Assembly (NCBI GenBank): GCA_020024775.1 | Contig: JAHHTF010000025.1 | Location: 1-11,496, forward strand | DNA: 11,496 nucleotides | Source: Ureaplasma sp. | GTDB lineage: Bacteria; Bacillota_I; Bacilli_A; Mycoplasmatales; Mycoplasmoidaceae | Direction of reading: 5' to 3' | Part shown: positions 1 to 8,041 of the stretch, in pieces | Numbering within the stretch: the first letter of the stretch is position 1 | Layout: each line of letters opens with the position of its first letter | The notes under the pieces: generated by a model | Databases searched by the model: none | What the model was told of the DNA's origin: nothing | What the model saw: the letters and a program-made list of their open reading frames with translations, nothing else | Position numbers and translations under genes: made by a program

Positions 1-58
1 AAACATATCCTTTCTTAGTTTGACTGTTGTCCACTATTAGGGGATATGTTTATTTTTA
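1..58. terminator. Hairpin with T-rich tail at window edge, probable (possibly bidirectional) terminator
   Basis: Bases 1-10 (aaacatatcc) are the exact reverse complement of 42-51 (ggatatgttt). A further 4-bp pairing (16-19 with 33-36) lies inside a 5x5 internal loop. On the plus strand the hairpin is followed by a T-rich run from 51, so it could end a gene lying to the left of the window. It also sits just past the stop of the minus-strand MerB-like gene and may end that transcript, but the minus-strand tail is outside the window. The loop is long for an intrinsic terminator. Confidence 0.5.
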
Positions 59-664
59 TTATTTGTTATTAAATATTTTTTTGCTTAAACCAAAAGCTTC
101 GTTTAAACTTAAATCATAGAATTTAGAATCTTTTCAACAATACCTTTCTACATATTTGTTTAATGATAATGAATCTTTAAAGAAATGAATTTTGTTGCAA
201 CAATTATTACTTCATTGTTTATCATTACTTAGTTCTGTAAACAAGACTCTAATATCTTTATTATCAGTTTCAATATGGATATGATCATTGTGAATCACTA
301 AATGAATAGGTTCTTTTGTTAATTCACATTCACTCATAATTTCAATTGGTTCATTAATAGTAAAATACATACCTAGTGCATCAATTGCACACATTGCATA
401 ATAACTTTTATTATTGTGGTGGTTCTTTACAACCTTGTTAGTTTTATGTAATGCAAATGGATAAACAATATCAATCTTCTGATTTTGGATTTGAAGAATA
501 TCTTTTTCTAATAATGGTTGATATTTATCTTCAAAGATTATTGGTTTATTAGTATTAATGATTTGTTGAATTAAATTCAAACGTAATTGTTTTTCATCAT
601 CATTTAATTTATCATTAATGTTATTAGTGTTTTTAATAGCAAGATCAAAGTTCTTAATAATCAT
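59..664 (-). CDS. MerB-like protein (alkylmercury lyase family), 201 aa
   Basis: Resembles MerB, which cleaves the carbon-mercury bond of organomercurials by protonolysis. The Tn21/R831b-type MerB I remember has C96, D99, C117, C159 and C160; this protein has C92, D95, C113, C155 and C156, all at the same offset of four, so the alignment is gapless. Other matches are YAMCAID (MerB YAWCALD), CCNKIHFF (MerB CCHVHFF) and NEAFGL (MerB HEAFGL). The N-terminal ~80 residues correspond to the winged-helix part of MerB. The gene needs TGA=Trp at codons 151 and 177; read with the standard code it ends at 150 aa and loses C155/C156. The start is ATG at 662-664 with ataagga 7 nt upstream; the stop is TAA at 59-61. 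No merA, merR or other mer gene lies in the window, so mercury as the natural substrate is unproven. The nearest gene upstream is tRNA-Trp, separated by a terminator. Family assignment is strong, activity is inferred. Confidence 0.85.
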
Positions 665-696
665 TTTATTTCCTTATTTGAACTATTTATTAGAAA

Positions 697-732
697 CAAA
701 AATGTCCCAATTCTTTGTACAGAATTAGGACA
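697..732 (-). terminator. Rho-independent terminator after tRNA-Trp
   Basis: Read on the minus strand, 732-722 (tgtcctaattc) pairs with 713-703 (gaattgggaca), giving 11 bp with one G-T wobble and an 8-nt loop. It is followed directly by TTTTTG at 702-697. It lies 12 nt past the tRNA CCA end and ends that transcript. The MerB-like gene starts only 33 nt further on, so that gene needs read-through or a promoter squeezed into 665-700, where only a weak TAATAA-type -10 is visible. Confidence 0.85.
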
Positions 733-744
733 CCTAAATTACAA

Positions 745-820
745 TGGCAGGGGTGGCAGGACTCGAACCCACAACAGGCGGATTTGAAGTCCGCTGTTCT
801 GCCAATTGAACTACACCCCT
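745..820 (-). tRNA. tRNA-Trp, anticodon UCA (reads UGA)
   Basis: A full 76-nt cloverleaf with the CCA end encoded. On the minus strand the acceptor AGGGGTG pairs with CACCCCT, followed by discriminator G and CCA. The anticodon stem GCGGA/TCCGC encloses loop CTTCAAA, putting anticodon TCA at 787-785. The T loop is TTCGAGT, on a stem with two G-T pairs. An UCA anticodon in a normal-length tRNA is the mollicute tRNA-Trp that decodes UGA, and UGG by wobble. Selenocysteine tRNA is excluded by the standard 7-bp acceptor and ordinary variable loop. It explains the TGA codons in the neighbouring genes. Confidence 0.97.
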
Positions 821-834
821 TTAAACAATTAATT

Positions 835-840
835 ATTATA
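835..840 (-). promoter_or_regulatory. -10 box for tRNA-Trp
   Basis: A perfect TATAAT on the minus strand, 15 nt upstream of the mature tRNA 5' end. A TTGAAT at 865-860 could act as a -35, but the 19-nt spacing is long. It forms one half of the divergent promoter region 821-954. Confidence 0.6.
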
Positions 841-912
841 TAAAATTTTTTATCATTTCATTCAATGAATTCATAAAAAAGAAATATATAGAAAACATAA
901 ATAAAATTAACT

Positions 913-921
913 TGATATAAT
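913..921 (+). promoter_or_regulatory. Extended -10 promoter for the obg operon
   Basis: TGATATAAT matches the extended -10 pattern TGnTATAAT, 33 nt upstream of the obg ATG. No recognisable TTGACA lies 16-18 nt upstream, which is common where the extended -10 substitutes for it. The expected transcript start is near 928, giving a short leader that holds the Shine-Dalgarno aagg at 943-946. Confidence 0.65.
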
Positions 922-954
922 TTAATAATATTCTGGTATAAGAAGGGCAATATA

Positions 955-2250
955 ATGAGTTTTATAGACAAGTGTAAAATATATATTAAAGCAGGAAATG
1001 GTGGTAATGGTGTGGTCGCTTGAAGAAGAGAAGCACACGTTCCATTAGGTGGTCCTGCTGGTGGTAATGGTGGTAATGGTGGTAGCATTTATTTTGTTGG
1101 AGACAGAAATGAAACCTCATTAGAACACCTTAAATATAAAAAGAAAGTAGTAGCTGAAAATGGTGAAAATGGAGACATTAAAAACATGCATGGAGCTAAT
1201 GCAGAGGATGTTTATGTTAATGTTCCATTAGGTACTGTTGTTTATAATGCACAAACCAATGAACCAATATGTGATATTAAAAAGCACAATGAAAAATATT
1301 TGATTGCTAAAGGTGGTATGGGGGGTCATGGTAATGCATGATTTAAATCGAGTTTTAATAAAGCACCGTCACTTTATGAAAATGGTGAATTAGGAGAAGA
1401 GTTTAATTTATTATTAGACTTAAAAGAAATTGCTGATATTGGAATTGTTGGTTTCCCTAATGCTGGTAAATCAAGTTTGATTTCTATTCTGACAAATGCA
1501 AAACCAAAAATTGCTAATTATATGTTTACTACACTTGTTCCAATTTTAGGAACTATTAATTTAGAAAACAATGAAAAGATTGTTATTGCTGATATTCCAG
1601 GTTTAATTGAAAATGCATCTGAAGGTGTTGGTTTAGGATTTGAATTCTTAAAACATATTGAAAGATGTAAAGTCTTGATTCATTTGATTTCATTAGATCC
1701 AATTGATAATGAAGATATCAAAGACTCTTATTTAAAAATTATGCAAGAGTTACAAAAATATAATGTGAAAATGCTTGATAAAAAAATCATTATTGTTGCT
1801 AACAAAATTGATTCAGAATTAGCTGAAGAAAACTTAAAAGAATTAGAAAAATTCTTAAAGACTAAAATACTACCAATTTCTTGTAAAGATAAAACTAATA
1901 TTGTAGAATTAAAACAATTATTAATAGATACTGTAATGGATTTAAATAATGAAAAAGCAAATTCGTTTGAGGTTGAACCAATTGTTTGAAACACCGACTC
2001 AGATGAAAAAGTTTTAGATGAAACTTTAAGTATTAAAAAATTATCAGAAACATCATGAGAAGTTGAATCTGAATATCTAAAATATTGAACTAATAGAATT
2101 CCATTAAATACACAAGATAACATCATTAGATATAATCAAAAGATTGCTAAATTAGAATTAGAAAAACAATTGTTTGCATTAGGTGCTCAACCTAATGATT
2201 CAGTATTTATTTATGGTAATGAGGTTGCTTTAGATGAAAAAGATTACTAA
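955..2250 (+). CDS. obg: Obg/CgtA GTPase, 431 aa
   Basis: Essential GTPase that binds the large ribosomal subunit during assembly and senses nutrient state. The order is the glycine-rich Obg fold (about 1-158), the G domain (about 159-330) and a C-terminal OCT-like domain (about 345-431). G-domain motifs are visible: P-loop GFPNAGKS 166-173, switch I with FTT at 191-193, DIPG at 213-216, NKID at 283-286 and SCK from 309. The length matches full-size Obg proteins. TGA encodes Trp at codons 23, 129, 345, 368 and 378, so the gene looks broken under the standard code but is intact. The start ATG follows agaagg at 941-946. The last 17 bases overlap nadE, which implies co-transcription. Strong call. 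Confidence 0.97.
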
Positions 2251-2977
2251 ATATTTAACAGCAATTGAAGATTATTTAATTTCAAAATTAGGTTCTAAAA
2301 GTTGTTATGTAATTGGTGTTTCTTGTGGTCTTGATAGTGTATTAGTATTAGAGTTATTAGCTAAAGCTTTTCAACCAGAAAGAATTAGAGCATATTTTAT
2401 TGATATTAATTCAATTGAAGACAAAAAATATTTTGGTGTCATCAAAGATTATTTTTTAAATAAATATTCAATTGAAATCAAAAATATTGATCTTAATAAT
2501 GAATATGATTTATTAATTGATAAGTTGAATGTTCAACATAAAAATGGTTTTGGAAATATTGCTAGCAAACTAAGAAGTATGTATTTGTATAATGAAGCAT
2601 TAGAACATGATGGATTAGTTGTTAATACAACAAATTATTCAGAATATTACTTGGGCCATTTTACTAAATTTGGAGATTCAAATGGTGATGTATTCCCAAT
2701 TCTAGGAATTGCTAAATCAGATCTTAAAATGGTTGCTAATCATTTACAACTTCCACAAGAAATCATCAATAGAAATCCAACTTCAGGGTTTCTTAGAGAT
2801 GCTAATGATGAAGTAGAATTTGGTTTTAGTTATGATGATTTAAATAGATTTTTAACTCATGAAAAAATTGATGATGAACTAAAAGAAAAAATCCTTCATG
2901 TGCATGAAAAAAACATTCACAAGAAAAAGTTATTAAATCCATGAATTTGAGAAACACTAAGGAGATATCGTAGATAA
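2234..2977 (+). CDS. nadE: NH3-dependent NAD+ synthetase, 247 aa
   Basis: Converts nicotinic-acid adenine dinucleotide, ATP and ammonia to NAD+, the last step of NAD synthesis. It has the adenine-nucleotide alpha-hydrolase fold. The PP-loop is at about 30-35, and the family C-terminal signature NPTSGFLRDANDE followed by GFSYDDLNRFL sits around 182-207. There is no N-terminal glutaminase domain, so free ammonia is the nitrogen donor. The PP-loop reads SCGLDS where the family norm is SGGxDS: Cys31 replaces the first Gly. Two TGA Trp codons (237, 239) near the end add 11 residues missed by the standard code, ending at TAA 2975-2977. The start lies inside obg with GAGG at 2221-2224 in front; the next gene starts 1 nt after the stop. 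Confidence 0.95.
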
Positions 2978-2978
2978 T

Positions 2979-4148
2979 ATGTCTGAAACTAATCATAAAA
3001 CTACCAGAAAAGGTTGAGCAATTATTTGAATTGTAATTGCTATTAACTTTTGTTTATTAGGATTATTAATTGCTGGAATAGTAATATTAGCAGTTCAAAC
3101 CAAAAGTGTTCAACGAGACATCATGGGTGGATTATTTATTGGTGTATCCGCTTTCTTAATAATCTTTTCAATTATTAATATCGCTTCATTCTTAACTAAT
3201 CATTCTGAATACAAGCAATCATTTATGGACTTCTTTAAAAAGAAAGAAAAACCAAATCAAAATAAAGAAGTAATAGATTCTATTCAAGAAAGATTAAATG
3301 AAATTTCAGTTAAACATGAAAACCAACCAGAACCAGTTCAACAAATACAAGAAAACACAGTTGAACAAGATTCTACCCTAGATAGAATGATTGAACAGTT
3401 TGGCGAAACAATCTCAGAAGTCTCTGATGATGGCAAAGATCAAACAGCTAAAATACAATTAAGTGAACAAAAAGAAGAATTAAGTAATCTATCACAAAAT
3501 ATTATTAATGTTGTAGAACAAGAATTAAACTCAATCAAGCCACAATTGATTATTGGATCAACAATATCATTTAAAATTGGTGATGATTTAGATACAACGC
3601 CAAAAGAATATTTTGAATTCAATAATAAACCAAAACAAGTTGAGTCACAAACAAATCATTCAATTTTTAAAATCAATACTAACTGAGAAGCTAAATCAAC
3701 AGAAGAAATTGAAAAGTTAGAAAATGAAGAAATCCAAGTTGCTAAAAAAGAAGAAGTTTCTTCAGACACAACAACTATTATGATTTCATTAGATATTGAT
3801 GAAGCAACAAATATTATTGAAAAAGGTAAATCAATTTTATTCTTTAAAGTATTACCTGTTCAAGACGTTAAAAGAGTTATTGTTTATCTAACTAAATCTA
3901 GTAAACATGAAGGTGGAATTATTGGAGAATTTGAATTAGCATCAAAAGATAAAATGTCTAAAACTAAAGCATGATCAGAATATGGTAAATATTCAACACT
4001 AAGAAGAAAAGAATTTGATGAATATTATAAAGATGCGAAAGCTGTTTCTATCATGCAAATCAAGAACTTTATTCCATATTCAAAAGTGAAATCAGTAGAA
4101 TCATATGGTTTGAATAGAGGACCATCTGGATTCATATATTTAAAATAA
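2979..4148 (+). CDS. Two-helix membrane protein with C-terminal ASCH/PUA-like domain, 389 aa
   Basis: No named gene recognised. Two hydrophobic helices (about 13-39 and 50-72) are joined by a short polar turn, so both termini should face the same side. The first 11 residues are polar and basic, and a KKKEK cluster follows helix 2, favouring a cytoplasmic main body. About 80-265 is a Glu/Gln/Lys-rich, probably flexible or coiled linker. From about 268 to 389 it resembles the ASCH fold (PUA-like, RNA-binding superfamily): an N-terminal strand-helix with IEKGK, a central IIGEFEL, then EFDEYYKDAKAVSIMQI and a terminal PSGFIYL, which recalls the PPxSFxYL ending of ASCH proteins. TGA is Trp at 13, 17, 236 and 332, so the standard code shows only fragments. 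The ATG at 2979 lies 1 nt after nadE, with aaggag at 2959-2964 (14 nt, rather far). The stop is just before a terminator, making this the last gene of the obg unit. The ASCH call is moderate, the membrane anchor is clear. Confidence 0.75.
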
Positions 4149-4157
4149 TTCAAAAAA

Positions 4158-4190
4158 GGGGTACAAATTATGTTTGTATTCTCTTTTTTT
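4158..4190 (+). terminator. Rho-independent terminator of the obg-nadE-ASCH unit
   Basis: ggggtacaaa (4158-4167) pairs with tttgtattct (4173-4182) through 10 bp, including three G-T wobbles, around a 5-nt loop. TTTTTTT follows at 4184-4190. It lies 9 nt after the stop of the preceding gene. Confidence 0.8.
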
Positions 4191-4234
4191 GCTAATAAAA
4201 TTTCATATATCGAAAAAGCAATTTTTATATTTCT

Positions 4235-4250
4235 TATAATGTGATAAAAT
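4235..4250 (+). promoter_or_regulatory. Probable promoter(s) for the pheST operon
   Basis: A perfect TATAAT lies at 4235-4240. A second, extended-type box TGATAAAAT overlaps its downstream side at 4242-4250. Neither has a clear -35 box. Transcripts would carry a leader of only about 35-45 nt before pheS, too short for a T-box riboswitch; none is visible between 4149 and 4291. The pheS Shine-Dalgarno is aggaag at 4282-4287. Confidence 0.55.
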
Positions 4251-4291
4251 TAGAATATTATTATAAATATATATATTTTTTAGGAAGAAAT

Positions 4292-5275
4292 ATGAATACG
4301 GAATGAATTAAAAAATTTGAAATTTGTACTAATAAACAAAAAGTAATTGAAACTAAAAACATTATCAGCAAACAATACATTGAACCATTGTTAGTTGATT
4401 TAAGAAATGCACCTGCTTTTTTGAAAAAAGAAATAGGTATTAGAATTTCTAATTTAAAGGAAGAATTAGATGCTCTAGCAAGTGAATATTTAGACAAATT
4501 TGTAGAACCTGAAGAACGTGATGAAATTTATTCATCAAATGATTTAAAGTTAAAACTTAAATATCATGATAAGGGGAATCTTCACATTCTTACAAAAACA
4601 ATCAATCAGATTAAAGAATTCTTCTCTCAATTTAACTTTACTTTCTTAAATGGAGATGAAATCACATCTGATCTTAATAACTTTGAAAGATTAAATATTC
4701 CAAAGAATCATCCTGCAAGAAATGCGCACGATACATTCTATATTGATGCTGAAAACTTATTAAGAACACATTGTACTGCTAATACAGCAAGTTGTATTAA
4801 CAACAACCAAGATGAAGAAATCAAAATTCTTTCATATGGAAATGTTTATAGAAATGATGATGATGATGCAACTCACTCACATCAATTCATGCAAGTAGAT
4901 TTTGTTTGAATTAAAGAAGGGATTAATTTATCAAATCTTAAATGAATTGTAGATAGCTTCTTAAAACACTTCTTTGGTAAAGAAATTAAAACAAGATATA
5001 GACTATCATTCTTTCCATTTACAGAACCTAGTTTTGAAGTGGATGTTTCTTGTTTTAAATGTACTGATGGATGTAGCTTATGTAAACACACTAAATGAAT
5101 TGAAGTGATGGGAGCAGGTATGCTACATGAAAATGTTTTAAAACAAGCTAATATCGAATACAAAAGTGGAATCGCTGCTGGTATCGGTATTGAAAGATTA
5201 ATCATGTTAAAATACGGAATTACAGATATTAGAGAAATTTATGGAAATCTTTTAGATATCTTAAAAGAATTTTAG
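4292..5275 (+). CDS. pheS: Phenylalanyl-tRNA synthetase alpha subunit, 327 aa
   Basis: Catalytic subunit of the (alpha-beta)2 PheRS that charges tRNA-Phe. It has an N-terminal coiled-coil arm (about 1-85) that contacts tRNA, then the class II catalytic core. Visible core motifs are HPARNAHDTFY, YRNDDDDATHSHQF (motif 2 region), FFPFTEPSFEVDV, the CxxC-type cysteine cluster CFKCTDGCSLC, and motif 3 GIAAGIGIERLIML. The length is normal. TGA is Trp at 5, 206, 218 and 269. The first ATG, preceded by aggaag, gives the complete N-terminus; a standard-code reading would start late and stop at 206. The gene is 13 nt upstream of pheT, the usual bacterial pheS-pheT pair. Confidence 0.97.
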
Positions 5276-5288
5276 GACGAGGTAAATT

Positions 5289-7592
5289 ATGTTATTATCA
5301 AAAAAATTATTATTATCAATTAATCCAGTTTTTGCCAAGTTCACAAATGATGAATATATCAATGCATTTAACATGATTGGTATAGAAGTTGAACAAATTA
5401 TTAGACCAAAAGCAGTTGAAGGTTTAGTAATTGGTAAAATTATCGAAGTTAACAAATTAGAAGACTCAGAACACTTACACGTTTGTAAGGTTGAATTAAA
5501 AAAATCAGAAGTACAAATCGTTTGTGGTGCTGAAAATGTAGCTAATGCTAAATGAGTAGTAGTAGCTCCTGTTGGAACTAAAATGGCTGATGGTTCAGTT
5601 ATTGAAGAAAGAAGAGTAAGAGGTGAATTATCTCAAGGGATGATTTGTGCTTATAGCGAAATCTTACCAGATATTCGTCACTTATTATCTGAAGAAGAAA
5701 ACCAATCTATTATTTGTATTAAAGATCCATCTTTTGGATTTGATTCAGATTTATATGATTGCTTAAATCTAAATGATGAAATTTTTGATTTAGCTATTCC
5801 AAGTAATAGAAACGATTTAAATGGTGCTTTATCTATTGTTAATGAATTAAACTATGCTTTAGACATCAACTTTAACTTTGTTCCAAAAGAAGTTAAACAA
5901 GTGATTAGTCCAAACCTTAGTGTAAAAATCTCTCCAGATGCAAGCAAATTAATTAAATCTTGTTTATTTGGTGAATTTACATTAACTAAAAGATGAGTAA
6001 AAACTCCATGAGAAGTTAAAACAATTTTAATTAACCATGGAATTGCTGTAACTGATACAGTTGCTGACCTTGGTAACTATGCAACATTAATGACTGCACA
6101 ACCAGTTCAATTCTATGATGCAGATAAAGTTAAAGGTGCAATCTCTCTTGAATTATCAAAAACTGAACAAGTATTTGAATCAGTTAATGGAACTAGCACA
6201 ACTATTAAACCAAACACTTTAATCTCTAAAGCAAATGGTGAAGTTGCTGCTGCTATTGGTATGATTGGTTCTTATGAATATAGAGTTACTAACAAAACTA
6301 ATAGAGTATTATTTGAAGTTTTAACTCTTGATTGTGATTACATGAATGAACAATCTAAAGTTAACAACATTTCAAATATGTCAACAACTTTATTCTCTAA
6401 ACCATTATCAAGCTTCTTTATTTCAAAAGTTTATTACTGATTAGAAAAATACTTCAAAGAAACTATCGAAGTTTTATACAGTAACATTGATAGAACAAGA
6501 ATTAAATTCCCATTTGAATATTGAATTGTAAGAAACCTTTTAGGTGTTGATATTCCAAGAAATGAAGTTAACAGAATTCTTGCAAAAACAGATATCTCAA
6601 CTGTATTTAATGTTGCAAGTATTCCAAGAAACAGATTAGATCTTCTTTCTAACCAAGACTTAGCAGAAGAAGTATTAAAATCATTAGATATTAATACATT
6701 TGAAGCAAAACCAGTAGTTGCTAAATATTCAATCACTAAAACAAATAGATACACTTTAGCTAACAAATTAAGTGATTACTTATTAGCTAATGGATTCTAT
6801 GAAGTTAAAACAATGAACTTAACATCAGAACAAAATGTTAAAGAATTCAACCCATTTGATTTAACACCATACCAAATCCAAAACCCAATGTCAAGTGCAA
6901 GAGCTTTCTTTAGAGTATCTACTCAACATGAATTACTTCAAGTTCTTCAAAACAACATTAATAAAAAGAATGAATTATTTAACCTTTTCGAAATCCAAAA
7001 AGTTTATGGATTAGAAAGAAGATTCGATTTATTAACTTGTTTAATTACAAAACCTATTATTAATGATGTTTCATTAAAAGCTGAATTTGGATACCAAGAA
7101 GCTAAATATATTCTTGAATGTTTATTTGATGCAATGAACACTGAATATAGCTTAAGAGATACAGAAGAAGACAACAAAAAAGGAATTTATGTTAAAGGTG
7201 TATTTGTTGGATATGTATCTAAAATCAAATCTAATCTTGCAAGAGAATACGGATTAACATCAGTTTATTGTATTGAATTAATTATTGATGATTTAATTGA
7301 TGAATCAAACAAATCAAGATATGTAAAATCTGCTCAATTAAACCCAATCTTTAGAGAACTTACAATTACTAACAAAGAAGACGTTAACTTAAATGAATAC
7401 TTCGATGCAGTTAGAAAACTTGATCAAGTTATCGATGTATCATTAGTTACTATCTTCAAGAAAAACAACAAAAAAACTTATACAATTTCTATTAAGATTG
7501 AAAACAAGGAAAACCTTGTTACAGAAGAAATTAACGCAATCTTAAGTAATATTATTGATTTAGCTAGACAATATAAACTAGACATCAATTAA
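5289..7592 (+). CDS. pheT: Phenylalanyl-tRNA synthetase beta subunit, 767 aa, degenerate editing site
   Basis: Partner of PheS. Domains in order: N-terminal lead, EMAP/tRNA-binding fold (about 39-150), B3/B4 editing domain (about 205-380), B5 domain (about 400-475, with RNRLDLLSNQDLAEEVLKSL), catalytic-like module (about 485-675) and the C-terminal FDX-ACB anticodon-binding domain (about 678-767). Somewhat shorter than the ~800 aa typical of bacteria. In B3/B4 the editing residues known from E. coli are largely lost: GQPMHAFD has become AQPVQFYD, so His261 corresponds to Gln274. The HTDASHRFERG block has no recognisable match around 362-372. The Glu equivalent to E334 seems kept (E343). TGA is Trp at 89, 236, 241, 384 and 412. 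The stop is followed 2 nt later by the next gene. Gene identity is certain; loss of editing is inferred. Confidence 0.97.
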
Positions 7593-7594
7593 TA

Positions 7595-8026
7595 ATGAAA
7601 TTTATTGATAAGTTATACAAACAATGCAAACAAAACAATATTGATAAAATTTCTAAAAAAAGAACATTGAAATTTGATTACTGTAATAGAAAGAACATCC
7701 ATATCAATGGAGTTGAATCAAAATTAAAAGTAATCAAAATTAAAAATTCAGAAATGTTCAACAATTTTATCGATAACAACAATTTCGAAGATAACTCAAT
7801 TGTTTATATCATCTCTGCGACTAATTACCTTTCAGTAAGTAATCTAGAAGCAGAGATTGATGTTATTGTTTGTGATTTGTCTTGAAATGTAGTTGACTTG
7901 CATGCATCAGTTAATTACAAACACCAAGCATTTATATTTGATAAAATTAGCCATGTTTTTGTATTAGCTAAAAATATGATCAAAAACTTAGGTATTAAAG
8001 TTAATACAAATTTTAGACCATTCTAA
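7595..8026 (+). CDS. Conserved-looking hypothetical protein in pheT operon, 143 aa
   Basis: Not recognised. A small soluble protein with a basic N-terminus (KKRTLKFDYCNRK around 21-33), an acidic middle and no membrane segment or signal peptide. The second half alternates strand-like segments: SIVYIISATNYLS, IDVIVCDLSWNVVDLH and SHVFVLAKNMIKNLGIKV. That pattern vaguely recalls DUF192 proteins (LDVIFLD..xxVVDxH, then VLEL..G.....I..GD), but the resemblance is too weak to name it. TGA is Trp at codon 97. The ATG is 2 nt after the pheT stop (TAATAATG) with no Shine-Dalgarno, so translation is probably coupled to pheT. Compact spacing and an intact frame across an in-frame TGA support a real gene. 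Confidence 0.8.
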
Positions 8027-8028
8027 TC

Positions 8029-8035
8029 AAAGGAG
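8029..8035 (+). promoter_or_regulatory. Shine-Dalgarno that fixes a GTG start
   Basis: AAAGGAG stands 6 nt before GTG at 8042-8044. It is among the strongest ribosome binding sites in the window and supports this GTG, since the next in-frame ATG would remove two thirds of the protein. Confidence 0.8.
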
Positions 8036-8041
8036 TTCAAT

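Noticed and set aside
212..214. Apparent stop codon (TGA, minus strand) ending the MerB-like frame at 150 aa
   Set aside because: It is a Trp codon here; the continuation adds the second catalytic cysteine pair and the C-terminal MerB motifs up to TAA at 59-61.
745..820. tRNA with UCA anticodon as a selenocysteine tRNA
   Set aside because: It has a normal 7-bp acceptor stem, short variable loop and 76-nt length, and the in-frame TGA codons lie at positions fitting Trp, so it is tRNA-Trp.
1060..1083. GGTGGTAAT tandem units that look like a short repeat
   Set aside because: They encode the ordinary Gly/Asn-rich loops of the Obg N-terminal domain.
858..1088. Minus-strand Pro-rich open frame opposite the start of obg
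   Set aside because: It is a shadow of the glycine-rich GGT/GGN repeats of the Obg fold; no ribosome binding site, and it also crosses the obg promoter region.
4191..4291. A T-box or attenuator ahead of pheS
   Set aside because: The leader after the -10 box is only about 35-45 nt and contains no T-box sequence or hairpin.
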